Shown here: in pieces, positions 32,690 through 44,992 of the stretch
How the letters are laid out: every line of letters starts with the position of its first letter
How positions within the stretch are numbered: the first letter of the stretch is position 1
Assembly: GCA_019722365.1 (NCBI GenBank)
Contig: JADFUC010001723.1
Location: forward strand, 1 to 64,000
Direction: 5' to 3'
Length of the DNA: 64,000 nt
From: Lithospermum erythrorhizon
Taxonomy: Eukaryota > Streptophyta > Magnoliopsida > Boraginales > Boraginaceae
Notes under the pieces: generated by a model
What the model was told of the DNA's origin: nothing
Databases searched by the model: none
Seen by the model: the letters and a program-made list of their open reading frames with translations, nothing else
Program-made: the position numbers and the translations under genes

Positions 32690-35410
32690 AGATGCAGCAG
32701 TGGCCTGGCCGCGCTGGCCAGGTTCGGTTCGGTATGAGCCGAATCGAACGTTCCCCGGCCCGGGTTCAAGCCCCGCCTTAAGGCCGGGCCGCCCGCTTAA
32801 ATTAGTATCGCAGACGCCCGGCTTCAAGACGCCGTTCGCCGGAAAGTAGCGTAATACAAATTTAGACGCTACCACGTCAACACGCTTACAAGAATGCAGA
32901 CAACGTTACTACGCCTGGACAAACGCGAACGCCATCTCTAAAATTCCGGCTATATTTTCTAACGCTGCGAACATAACAGTTTAGTATTATGAATAAACAT
33001 TACCACGCCCCGATCGAATCCTGGTAACGTTTATTCTTAAACGGCTAGTTTTATATCCGTTAGCAAGAATAATGACGCGGGTAACGCTTATTCCTCAAGT
33101 AGAGTCTTGACATTCCACCATTATTGGCCTCTATAAATAGGGAGGACCACAAACTTGTTTTCTGGCCAAATCCTAAGCAATCTTAAACACAATCAAAGCA
33201 CCTTGTATATTCATAAGCATTCTTGATAGAAATTAAATAATTTTTGTATAATCATAAGTATTCTGATCATAGTCAAAACATTATTTCAATTCGTCGGCTT
33301 AATCTCATCGATCTTGAAAGCTTGGCTTGCTCCGAATTCGGTATTCTCTATCTTTAACTTGTTATTTGCTGTATTTTTATTGTTTTACAATTTATAATGG
33401 CCCCTAAACAACCAATTAGTGCTACCAATTCAAATAACCTCTGGTTCAAACTTCCATAACCCAAAATCTCTCAATCCAATCCTCAAATCTCCTCCAATTA
33501 TTATATCTAACATATTCATTTACTCAATTTGTCTCAAATTAGTATCAATAATCACATTCAATTATTACTCAATTGCTTCAATTTGAAAACGGGACCAAGA
33601 GTTGAAAGAGGAAAAGGAAAAGCTGTGTACGCAAGAGGTCAAGTAAATCTGGGTGGAACGGTAAAGAGAAACCGAACAACCTCCACCGCCTTCATCACTA
33701 CCACCGCCCGAGTCCCAGTCCAATGGCGGGGGGCGATAATGTTATAAACCCCAAAAAATATAAGAGCCGGATTGTACGCTGATCGTCGGAAATTGGCGGC
33801 GTAACGGGTAATATTTTTGTTTGACTTATTATCAACAACAAACTCGATATAATTGCAACTTTTGTTGGTAATTGGTACCCGACATAGTCGATCAATTTCA
33901 TAATTCGCTTAAGGTTGTTAATTTGAATCGGGGCATGGTTGCGCATTATAATGTTAATGGTGTCCGTGGTAGTTTTACGGAACAAGATTTAGCTGTAGCA
34001 TTGTACAGTATGGATACTATGATTACGTGAGAAAGAGGGGCGGTGCAAAAAAGTATCCGCCGACTAGTGAGGATCAAGGGAGATTCTAACAATGGTCGTA
34101 GTGGCTAAGAAATCTCATATAACAGTGGGCACAATTTGAACGGCCTTCAAAAGATTGTTTGGAAGCGTCATTCAAGAGGTCCTTTTCGCTCTACTAATAC
34201 AAGGCCGGAGCTTACATTTATACATGCTTTTGTCAATGCGCCTTTAAGAGGTGTTTTGCTAATTTAATGCATATGATGATAGAACATATGAGCTACCAAA
34301 AGAATAAGCTCCCGCATCAATATGGCATGATCATCTCATATGTTGGTTAATGTCCAAAATGTTCCACCATGGGAAGCGTCAACAAACGGGTACAAATATG
34401 TTGGAAAGTATGATCGAACAAGCCACGCCTCAGGTCAGATATGTAGGAGGGTGTTTCTATGCTCTAAGTGGGAAGTTTTCGAGCACCTGAGCCTCATGAG
34501 TGGACGATGCTATGGAAGTTTAACAAGTGTCCACCCCCAATGCCGCCATTAGGGATTTGACACCAAGTAAATTCGGGAGCCACTAACCTATCCACAACCC
34601 GATTTTCTCGGTGGCATCGATCAAGCAGGTCCTCCCTATGGAACATCCGACGAGCTTTGTTGATGCTAAACACCGTACGAGTAAACAAGCTTACCGAGAT
34701 CAAGGGTACGAGGGCAGATATCAATAGGCGGTCTGATTGACCATCTTACCGCAAAGTAGTAGGATATGCAGGTTGGATTTACGCAGGGTATCCACGACCA
34801 CTCACCGCCGCCTACCGCTTGACGACCAAGAAACACATGAGTGAATGTGTTTTAGTTTTATGTTATTATGTACTTTGAAACAATTATGGTTTATTTTATT
34901 TTTATGTTATGTACGGTGTTCGAACAATTTAGTATTTATGGTTCGCAATTTAGTATTTGAACAATTTAGTATTTATGGTTTGCAATTTTATGTCATGTTG
35001 TTTCTATGGCCCACTTCCTGCTCAGATTGACGCTAAAACCGCAGACTCGCATGTATTCACAGCAACGCGTAACGCTTATATTAACGCTACCATGTTAATT
35101 CCTAGATGTATCTCATGGCTTTAAACGTTACTACACGTTAATTTGCTATATTTAGACCATGTTAATTGGATTAAACGCTACCATCGCCTAATATAGCTGT
35201 AACGTTTATTACCGCCTCATGGGGCCTCGAATCGAACCCGGCCGGGCCCCTCGTGGGCCGAACCGGCCCGGCTTGGGGCTAAACTTCCTTGGCTTCTATC
35301 CACTGCTTATAAACGGATCGGTAGGGCTCGTGGGTTCGGGGCCCGGATCGACCAACCAAAGCACGGGCCAAGCTCGCGAATAGCCCACGGCCCGGCGTTC
35401 GCTTACACGC
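32690..35410. mobile_element. Decayed DNA transposon with AACG-type subterminal repeats
   Basis: Both ends are GC-rich (GGCCCGG and CGGCCCGG phrases at 32700-32800 and 35220-35400). Just inside each end lie many copies of AACGCTACC, AACGTTACT and AACGTTTATT-like words, spaced irregularly and in both orientations (left 32850-33090; right 35060-35215). Such end-clustered repeats are typical transposase-binding regions of hAT and related elements. A plausible promoter (CTATAAATAGGGAGG, 33131-33145) precedes a Met at 33397, but the frame closes after about 20 codons. I could not recognise a transposase. Exact termini are unresolved. Confidence 0.5.
33131..33145 (+). promoter_or_regulatory. TATA box inside the DNA transposon
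   Basis: CTATAAATAGGGAGG is a textbook plant TATA context and lies about 250 bases before the first in-element Met. It probably drove the lost transposase gene. Activity today is unknown. Confidence 0.45.
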
Positions 35411-35978
35411 CTAGTGGTTGCTTTAGCCTTTGACGCTTTCAGAATGCAAGAAATGGAAATGAAGTGAAATGAGTGAAGAAGTAAAAGGAAAAGGCCAAGA
35501 AGGCACATAAAAGGCCCATTGATATTGGGTCAACTATATACAGTAAAACTGATCCAATAATGTCAACTTTACCCTTTATAAATAAACTCAAAAACTCTCA
35601 TTTTCTTTCATAAACACGAAACTCTTTCATCTACCACACAAGATCCAAAACTATTGTCTCGTGTACATCATATGCTATATAATAACTCTATCATATGTAG
35701 TGTATGAAATAATATACTCATTTACTGTGTTTCATGTGTAAGAATATCACTTTTTCATAAGAAATCATGTCAAAAGCGGAGCTTATATCACGAGAACATA
35801 TGAAATGCGATCCCATACACGCTATAGAAAGTACTTAACTAGTGTTTTCAGATCATATACGATATATGAAATGTATCAATTAGGAAATCAAGTCGACTGG
35901 ATCATCTTCTGTTACACAAAGGGAATTGTAATGCGATTAAATTATTATACACCGATGCTCCCCACCGTAGTGTTTAGC

Positions 35979-36191
35979 TTAAGTCAATCTCTCGTGACTA
36001 CACCGGATTCCATGTGTGCATCTATAATAACAACTATAATTTGACTCATCCACAATGTTTTCCTTGTTCTTAAACCGAGACACCTCAAGTCTAACAATAT
36101 CCAAGGCCACGCGTGATACCCGGCCCAATATGTCACTATACAAACGAGATTTTCTCATGTAAAGAGGAATTCTGTTTTTTGATTGTTCCAT
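35979..36191 (-). pseudogene. FAR1/MULE transposase fragment with SWIM zinc finger
   Basis: The - strand frame has LGRVSRVALDIVRLEVSRF followed by CYYRCTHGIRCSHE. This matches the C-terminal SWIM finger of the FAR1-like MULE transposase family (pattern CxC...RxTHGLPCxHE). One zinc ligand of the CxC pair is replaced by Tyr, so the finger is broken. No MULE catalytic domain was identified upstream. A frame at 36895-36689 might be an earlier piece, but that is weak. Confidence 0.6.
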
Positions 36192-39089
36192 AGATGCCTT
36201 AATCTTGATAATTCTTATATCTATTATTTTATTTGCCTTTTGAACACAGTATCAAATGTGCATGACGTAGACCTCAAAGCCTTTTTCAGTCTATTATGTT
36301 CAATTTCAACCCACAATTTATATATAAAATAGTCAATGTAACATTAAGATTATGTCATACAGAGTTATGTTCTTTCATACAGAATACATGTAAGATTTAT
36401 GTTATTTCATACACTGTACATGCAACTTTTGTATAGTTTCTTGTACAATACATGAGACATATTGAGTGTAACATACGAAACACATGATATTACTATAACA
36501 TGGCATATTCAGTACATGAAATAGAACATATTTCTCATACTCAATACATATTAACCTGCCTTAGAGTAACACATTACATGCAAGTGTTACACTTTTTATA
36601 TAACATACATGAAATAAAAAAATAGATACTGATTTCAATGCGCACCTATTTGTCGCACAAGGTTCATTGAAGCTATCCATATCTACCCTTACAAGTGCAA
36701 AGAAAAATAGTTTAGAATCTCAACCACCTTCATGGAGGATTTAAAACCGTGTGCTCTTATAATGTGTCGCTTATCATTACACAAGAGTCGGATAACTTCT
36801 TTATCCTGCCTTCTAGTTATTGCCATACTTGGCTCATATTCACGACAAATCATGTGAGTCAAAACTAGTGTTATCGACACTGGTAGCCTAGCCAAGACAT
36901 TACAACTTTGACAATAAAATTATTTGAGATATTCAATTCCTAAATGTTACTTAAAATCCTTCTTTCTATGCTTTAAAGTTCGAAATAATGAAGTGAATCA
37001 TTAACTTCAACTTATAGTTCCATGTTCACTCAACTGTACAAGTGATGTGCGAACCGAATAGATAACTTTGCTTATTTGGTTATACATACCATAAGCTTTT
37101 ATTTCATCACAATTCATGAACCATGTTCATCATGTTAAAGAAACTAAATAACTAATCACATGTCCTGAGATGTAGATACACAACATTCAAGATCATTCAA
37201 TAGTTTTTCTCAATTGAGTTATAAAAGAGATTAAACTATTTATTATCTAAGGCTTTCTTTGGTGGCTAAGAGACAATATGACATATAGGTCTTCATAGTA
37301 TCACCTTTGATCAGCCAAAAATTAATTATCCTCAATCATATCACGCGATTTTGTTCACTGAATCCAAAGTTCACGGAATAGACAACATGATTGAATCAAG
37401 TTTTAAATGTTTGTGGTATTTAAAATTTGTCTCCTCTATTAGCGTACAACCGATTACAATAGTTGAAGGAGATCGATCAGAATACTTTGTTTCAACAAGT
37501 CATTCGGATTCTTAACTTATTTTATTTCACATTATAAACTCATGCATTTAGTTTGCCCAATAAATTGTGAATAAAACATGTAAACTTAATATGCCAAACA
37601 TAATAGAAAATATGCAACTTAAAATAAACAAAGGTAGTTCAAAACAATCCATACATATTTTTACAAATGAAATGTAAATATAATAATCTCGTGATTTCAA
37701 ATCCTTTCACAAAATGTACAAGTGTATCAAGATCCACTTTATACTCGGATTCAAACGGCAACACCGCATACATTTTCAATCATGATACAAGAGGTGCTAT
37801 CAACCAATTATGTAAAGTGAAATGCAAGGTACCAAAGTCTATTATGTCTAGATTCAATTGGCAACACCGCATACATTTTAATCCTAAGACAATAAGAGGG
37901 TTACCAACCAATCGCGAAACTACATAACTTCAGGTCACTCAAGATACCAATACGTGATGCTATATAACTTTGTATCACGAGAAAACAACAATCAAGCCAA
38001 GATACCAATTAAACCAAATAGCTACTTGGAATGATCATCTGAAAGCCCACAACGTTAGTGGAAATCACTTCAACATGATCCATTGTCATATCAAATTGCA
38101 AAACTGTAACACCTGCCATCACAGTGTGCCCAGATGATGCAACTGATTTCACAACTTTAAAATTGGCTTGATACTTTGCTTAAATTTTAATTGGTGAGAT
38201 TAATGTTATTTAACTTTATTTAACCATGCATAGATAGCAATATATTCAAGAATATGCACAAAAATGAAAATAAATAAATAACATATTTAGGGAGATATAG
38301 ATATGGAAACCCTAGGACCCATTACATCACTTAACAAGTGAAATGCTAACATGTTCTACAAAGACTTTAGAAGTTTAAGTTCAGATTCTCCACCCTTGAA
38401 ACTCGCCCTCCAAGCCGCCATCTATGTGGAAATGTTATCTTCAATGCCACCACAAAGCAAAGAGCATACTACTACTCTAACCCAACTTAGACAAGACGTT
38501 GCGCCAAGGCAAATAAATACAAAATTAATGTTAAATACTTACCTCACAGGTCATTTACATAACATTACCCTAAGACGCCAGACCGTAAATAAACAAAACG
38601 TACTATATCTAAATACCTCATTTCCATTCCATAACAATATATATAGGCAAAATATTAAAATAAATAAATGCACTTAATGTCATATATATTAAATGAAATT
38701 AAAATAAATGTGTTCATAATTGACTAATTAATTACCCATTATTTTATAATTAATTATCAATTAATGTAAATTTTCAATTGAAATATATTATCACATGATT
38801 AATGATAATTATTACAATAATTACCAACCACTTAAATCATGGAATAATTACTTACAAGTAATCAACTCCAAAATTCAAAATTTAAAAGTTACCATGAAAA
38901 TATTTTCAATAATTATCAATTAATGAAAATAACTATGAAAGGAAAATATAAATCAAATTTAATGTCACTCAAGATATATTTTCAATCATCTTAATGAAAA
39001 AATTTATGATTTAACATTTAAAACTGAAATTAATAATTACCAATAATTTTAAACCAAAAATAATTACATAAAATACATTTAGGGTTTTC

Positions 39090-39245
39090 AAAAACGGACG
39101 ACGAATCTCGCCGCCAATACGCACCGGGCCTCCCACGGCCACACGCCGCCCGGTGTCGTGAGTACGGCCGGGTGATCTACGCCCGTGTGGCCGAACGTGT
39201 TATTCCGCACCGACGCCTCGGCATTTAGACCCGCAGTTTGGCGAC
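39090..39245. other. Isolated GC-rich island
   Basis: About 155 bases with words such as CACACGCCGCCCGGTGTCG and GTGTGGCCGAACGTG, inside DNA that is otherwise extremely AT-rich. It includes the near inverted pair CGGCCACACG / CCGTGTGGCCG. No frame is supported. It may be a fragment of a retroelement. Confidence 0.5.
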
Positions 39246-40879
39246 TCATTTTAATTCATTCTCAGCTTTTCTAGATTAATCAGAATTTTTAAAAAATAAT
39301 TTGAGGGGTCTAAAATTCAAAAATTCTGGGATTCAACTTGAACATCAACAATGTCCTTTATTGAACACTTCCAATTGGAATTTTACCAAAACACTTCTAG
39401 TTTTTTATAATACCTTAAAAAACAAATTCGTAAATTTAAATAAAATTTTTGGAACACTTAAAAAATTCAAAAAATTCTGGAAAAAATCTGGGATGAATCT
39501 CAAAGGGTCATGAACACACAAATTTTATTTCGTAATTTTCTGAAATTTTTAACCTCTCTGTAAAATCGAAAACGATTCTACCTCAAATTAAAAATGCAAA
39601 CTAATCAATTTTAATCCCTTTCATTTCATGAAACAATTAAACAAATAGCAAATCATCAAAATCAATGCAATGAAATGATGATTCCAGCCGTGTGATATAC
39701 ATATAAAATGGGTTGATTTTTTCATATTATATATTCATCAATTGAATATACAAATCATGAATCAATCTAATTAATTAACAACTACGCCACAAAAATCGAA
39801 TTAGATAAAATACATCAAACTCTCGAGTAGGATCTCGAGGCCACTGCTAGAATCTAGGATGAAATTTTATTGTGATAAAACACCAAATTCATACATCCGG
39901 ATCCTCAAAATGATATAAATTAATCTAAAATTCATATAATGACTTATATGAATACGAGAGTACTTACAGAGATGTCAACGGAAGTCTATCTACAAATCTT
40001 TCACGAAGCCTCCTTTGAATTTCATCATTGCGCATGTCAAAGAAGAAGGAGAAGAAGGGGAGGCGAACTTCACCCCCCTACATATTTTGACCTTTGACAG
40101 GAGAAGGCCTCATTAAGGTAGTATGCTCGGGTACGCGCTACGAAAGAGATGATTTTTTCTATAAAGGATGAAGAGCTTTTTTCATGAAAAATGGAAGAGA
40201 AGAAGTTGTAGAGGGTGTGGATGGAGAAAATCCCATGCATGATATTCTCCAATTTATAGAGACGGGGGTGCCTTTTCAAATTCAAAAGGTTGGCGGTAAT
40301 GAAGAGAGAGAGGGGAAGCCTAGAAACTCGCATGCAATGATAGTAGAGATATGAAACGGCAACGGCGGCTCTGGGGGAAGCAAAACGTCCTTGACAAGAT
40401 GCATGAGTGAGTTAGAGCTTTTATTTTGGTACGAATTTTACGGAAAAGACCCCCTCCCCCATATATTTCGATTCGACCCAGAAAACGGACTGTCTCTGGG
40501 AAAAATGATAATCCCATAAATAAACGCTGCTTTCTGGCCTGTGATCGGTCCAACATGATTGGGCCCCCTCCAAATGGACCAGGATGCAAGAACAAATTCC
40601 AATCGAATAAACGACCGGACTATATAGACGGGCCAAAGAGCAAGCCTTATGTGGCTGTTTCATCCAAATTTCGATAAGAAAGGAAGCCGCTGAAAAGACA
40701 AACCAGAGTAATCTCGGCTCAATTAAGGTAATTCTATGAGGAGTCATCAAGATCAGAATATATGACTTAATAAGCCGCAGTTTCCTTTATCGCCCGACTA
40801 CAAAGGAGCCATCATGCCTCGACTCAAGTAAATGTCCTGATAACTATAAAATCTTGAGGCCAAATCAAGCAGTTTCAAT

Positions 40880-41557
40880 TTGACACTTAAACTTTCGCTT
40901 TTAGAAACTAAACTCTTTCTATCCTTACTAACTCTATCACGTAGCTTTTCCAAATGAGCAACCAGCCCTGTTTTGTAAGAGCTTCCATTTCTGGATCACG
41001 GTGTACTAAGCTCAACTTGGAGGATTTTGCGGATCCGCCCAAAGATCGAAACCGACTTTATAATCACCTACTAATGGTAATGCACTACTAAGTAATACGA
41101 AGTTCAAAGTAGGAACTTTGTGTAGTGGATACAACAACTAATTTCGTCAGTATGAATCATCCGAGTTAGCGAGCTGGTTCAAAGTGGAATGTTCTCGATC
41201 AAACATCAAAGATCAATGAATTAGACTGCTGGGGAGTGCACCGCAAAAGAAGAAAAATTCATTGATGACTAATCGAAGCTTGAGGTTCTCCAAGGTATCG
41301 GTATTAAGATCAAGAAGCGCAACCGTGAGCATGGTAATTGTCTGAATGAGGATAGAGTCCAACGGGGTAGTTGTAATGGTTGTCTTGGGTTCTTTCGATA
41401 GTCAGGTTGATGTCATTCAGGGATGTTCTCGTATCGAAATGAACGACAAGGTTGGGATCAACTTCAGCTTGGAGTTTGTGGATGATGAACTCGTGAGGGG
41501 TGCCGCAGATTGGGCGCTTAAAGATGGTGATCTGAAATATGTCTTCAAGTAGGAGAT
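40880..41557 (+). other. Unresolved sequence before the copia LTR
   Basis: It should be the 3' end of the internal region if the LTR call is right. The frame 41346-41552 (68 residues, ending just before the PPT) has no RNase H motif that I recognise, so the link stays unproven. Confidence 0.3.
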
Positions 41558-42168
41558 TGTTATGAATATGAAGCCTTTATTTTGGCTGTTGTCAAGGTTT
41601 ATTTCGGGACTCTCATTATGTCCCGAAGTGCTCTTGGGAAAAAAATACTCTAAAGATTTTTCAGGAGGAGATCGGGACTTGCCGATGTCCCGATCTTCGT
41701 CCCGACGCGCGAATCGAAGTGCAATTCTGAGGTGGTTTGTGGGCTATTTTATGTCCAAGAATATACCAGTTAGGTTAGGTCTTTTGCCTATAAATAGAGA
41801 TGTATTTTTTATGAGTTTATTAACACACAAATACATAGAATAGACAAATAATCATCATATGAAGAATATTAGGGCTTTAATATTCTTGAAGAACTTAGAG
41901 AGTTTATCTTTGTTTTTCGTAGGCTTTGTAGTTGAGATTTTCGCATATAAGAAAATCCTCAACTCCGATAGACTAGCCTAGTAGAAGGGTTTCTCAGAAT
42001 AATCTTCCCTGATTTAATTAGTGGATCTCGTAGAAACAACAAAGTTAGCCTCTCACATTAAGGGGTGAACTCAGATAATTCTTTTGTATCCGTTTATTTT
42101 CGCACTTTAATTTGTTCGTTATCATTAATTGCTTGAATTCGAAGTAATTTAGGGTCTAAATCATAACA
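41558..42168 (+). repeat. Copia-type LTR, probably a 3' LTR
   Basis: It starts TGTTATG and ends CATAACA, a perfect 7-base inverted pair. It is 611 bases long, with a TATA box (TATAAATAG near 41791) and a transcript-start-like region after it. It is preceded by AGGAGAT, a purine-rich tract, which suggests a 3' LTR of an element on the + strand. The flanks show no target duplication, in line with a missing 5' part. Confidence 0.65.
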
Positions 42169-42189
42169 TGAAGCTAAGTTTATACTTTT

Positions 42190-42452
42190 TATGGTTGTCA
42201 AGGACTTTTTTCGTATACAATTTTTTAAAAAGAACAGATTAAGAATGGTTGCGGAGCCTGCATATAGACCTTCAGGAATCTTGTATTGTTTTATGGCATC
42301 CTACAAACCTAGGTTGTTTTGCTAATCTACAGGAATCATTATCAACAGGTAATAACGTTAATTCAAGAAACAATTTGGTTAATACTAGTGATCATGGTTT
42401 CATTTTGAGAGCTATTGGAACTCTACACAGTATTAGCTTATACGTAGTATAA
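42190..42452 (+). pseudogene. Possible LINE fragment related to the one at the window end
   Basis: The frame 42249-42452 holds SCIVLWHPTNLGCFANLQES. The - strand frame at 63047-62829 holds NVCILIWFPTNFCCFKNLEE at the matching place, and the DNA upstream also aligns loosely (TTAAGAATGG / TTAGGATGG). Since the second copy follows a LINE RNase H-like frame, this piece is probably from the same LINE family. Confidence 0.35.
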
Positions 42453-43860
42453 AGGTAGTTCTGAGACGCAAGATGCAAGTCTCATGGATAGTAGCTATGG
42501 TGCTTCGATCTCTTATGCTTCCTCATTTGTAAACTCTAATTTGCTATGATCTATATATGGTTTAAATATAAAAAAATGTTAATGGTAGGAGCAATTACCT
42601 ATATTTATAAGATGTTTTCAGTCAATTACCTATATTTAAAAATGACCCGGTCAATCACCTATGTTTAGAAAAAGTCCCAACCACCACTCAAGTAATCCTT
42701 CTTCCTCGTGAAATTGTCTGTTAAGCATGTCATGTGCATATGTTATGGGGACATTTTTGTCCTGTTACAATACAATATTTTTATACAAAAATAGAAAAAT
42801 AAAAATCCCACATTATTCATCATCACCATACACTCTCTACCTCCTCTCACTTTAATCACCATATCCGACACAAGGCCACCACTACCACCTAACACCGACT
42901 ACCACCACCTTGCTTCAACCACCACCCGCAGAACCTAACTCCAAACAAAATTCACCATATCGCTAGAACTAAACTCCAAAACATACATCCACCACCATCC
43001 AATTATTTGACAAAGCAAGAGACTCGACTCATGAATCCCATGCTTAATCGTCACATTTTAATGTGCTAAGCCTTAAAGAAAAAAGAACTCCAAAAATGGA
43101 CAACTATTTTGGGACCACAAAAAGAACACCAATAGCTCAAAAACTGAAAAACCTTTTGGGACAAGCTTCATTCTTCAAAGAAAAAAAAATTCTTGACAAC
43201 CTATTAAACCTCCATCCCTGCACCCGAATACTTCAACCTCGTGAGCCAAAAAGTCAACAGGTTCACAACCTCCAAACCGAAAAATGGGTCAACAAAGATT
43301 TCAGCTTTAGGATCAAGATGCCTTTTATAGTAAAAATAAATAATGGGTCATTAATATTTTTTGCTGCACTTGAGAGCTACTACTTATTCTAGTTTAAGTA
43401 ATATAAAACAAAATTAAACATCCTTCCTCTATACCCCCTACCCCACCAAACGCCCGAGCACCATCCGCTGCCGACCACCACCCATCACCTACCTCAAGTA
43501 CTCCTCCCCACGCAATCTTCTTCATATTGCAATTATTACATGAATTTATCAAACATAAAAGGGAAACTAGAGAGACGGACGATACGTAGTCGATATAAAT
43601 AGTTCAAGAATTAGAAAAAAAAAGTCAGGTTTGTGAAAATCCTTCTCATGTTTTCTCTCACTCGAAAAAAATATGATATATCAATTGTTTATTTGTTAAT
43701 TACTCTACAGAGAGCGGTGCAGTAAAGCATGTCGACGTAGTGACCGCGACGGGTTTGGGGGGCTGTGAGACGACGGGGAGTGGGGGTTTGTATTTTTGGA
43801 TTTTATACGAAAATAGTTAGTGAAACGACCAAAATATCCTTAATTTAATAGCCGCGCGCT
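42453..43860. other. Intergenic, no supported gene
   Basis: Includes a short A-rich frame (43063-43392, 109 residues) without family signal and a CACCACC-rich patch (42840-42930). A near repeat of AATTACCTATATTTA occurs twice (42593 and 42625) with related phrases, perhaps a small tandem element. Confidence 0.4.
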
Positions 43861-44992
43861 AATCATGCGATAATAAACGTAGACTAATGATTATGCGCGA
43901 TTGACGTAACATTTCAAATTCCACCGAAAAGATGTGATTGCCGGAACGCTTTAAAACAATTGACGTATCGACTAAAACATCAATAAACATAGCGATTGTT
44001 ACTACCATTAACCCTATAAAAAACGAGAGAAATGATTACTTTAATTCTATGCATATTTAGGAATGAAAGTAAAAGATAAACCACTTAGCACTGTCAAATG
44101 TCCTAGTGGTCATACAAGTTCAACACATAGTTAACATTTGTAGCTGGAAAGAGTTTATTAATGCATTCAATTTATTACTAATTGATCGAACAATAAGATA
44201 AAACAAGCCAATATTTGTCCTGATAAACATCGAAAATCGACAAAAATGAAGCATTTCTTTGTTTTTCGTCATAAACAAACGCCAAAAACGGCAAAAGTGT
44301 GGTAGTTCATCGTTTTTTGTCGTTTTTAGTTACTCTCTTGCATGAAACTACCATTACGACCATGTTAAGGAATTTGATGAGATTTGAGTGACTTATATCA
44401 TTAAATTGATCAAATTACCATTATGAATTCGTTTTAAGATGTGATTGCATCTATCACAAACGCTAGATATAGTTGTTTAGAACTTACTACTAATACAAAA
44501 GAATATACTGAAGTAATACATGAACCATAAAAGTTGAACATAGCTAACATTTATGATGTATTATTTGAAGAGTTTATCAATATATTCAACTTTATTATTA
44601 ATTGGTCAAACAATAAGGTAAAATAAATCAATCTTTTTTCGTCGTTTATATGTAGTGGCTTACATGGACATTAAAGATGATATTATAATACTCTTTCAAA
44701 ATGATCATGTTGAAATGATAAAATATGACAAATGATTTATTTTTATTAATTTTTAATTTAAATTTCAAAGAATTGACAAATACGATAAAAAAACGCCAAG
44801 TATCTTATTTCTCGCCGCTTTTTCTCAACCGTAATGGGCAAAGTTGAGTCCAACACATCTTCGGCCCTTTTATCATCGTGTTTTGTCGTCTATGCTAAAC
44901 GATGAATCTCGTGATCGTCGTTTTTGCTACTATTTACAATTTACAGTAGTGATGCTCGTCGTTTCTGCTACTATTTACAATTTACAGTAGTG
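43860..44992 (-). mobile_element. CACTA-like non-autonomous element, one end visible
   Basis: On the - strand a CACTACTG end starts at 44992 and again at 44951 (period 41; the repeated unit continues TAAATTGTAAATAGTAGC). Inside are many CGTCGTTTTT / AAAACGACGA and GCCAAAAACGGC words (44230-44340, 44810-44920), as expected for CACTA subterminal repeats. A block at 44110-44220 recurs at 44519-44640. No transposase frame. The other terminus was not located, so the left boundary is approximate. Confidence 0.4.

Larger units (their letters stand above)
35411..41200. other. Repeat-rich AT-dense region, mostly unassigned
   Basis: It has no intact gene. It includes a FAR1/MULE remnant (35979-36191), a stretch rich in CATAC/ACATG words (35640-36600) that looks like decayed repeat, very AT-rich DNA (38600-39060), and one GC-rich island (39090-39245). 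The remaining open frames, under 110 residues, carry no family signal that I recognise. Confidence 0.5.

Noticed and set aside
31874..32737. Several long + strand frames opposite DEG9 exon 1
   Set aside because: They are shadows of the repetitive, GC-rich coding exon on the - strand; they lack family similarity and the - strand frame is clearly the protease.
32690..35305. CAGTGG (32695) and CCACTG (35298) as exact terminal inverted repeats of the DNA element
   Set aside because: Only six bases match, the bases further in do not pair, and no 8-base target duplication flanks them.
41346..41843. Two adjacent + strand frames as small genes
   Set aside because: The second lies inside the LTR at 41558-42168 and the first abuts its PPT; neither resembles a known protein.
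43063..43392. 109-residue + strand frame as a gene
   Set aside because: A/K-rich, no family signal, no splice or promoter context; typical random frame in A-rich DNA.
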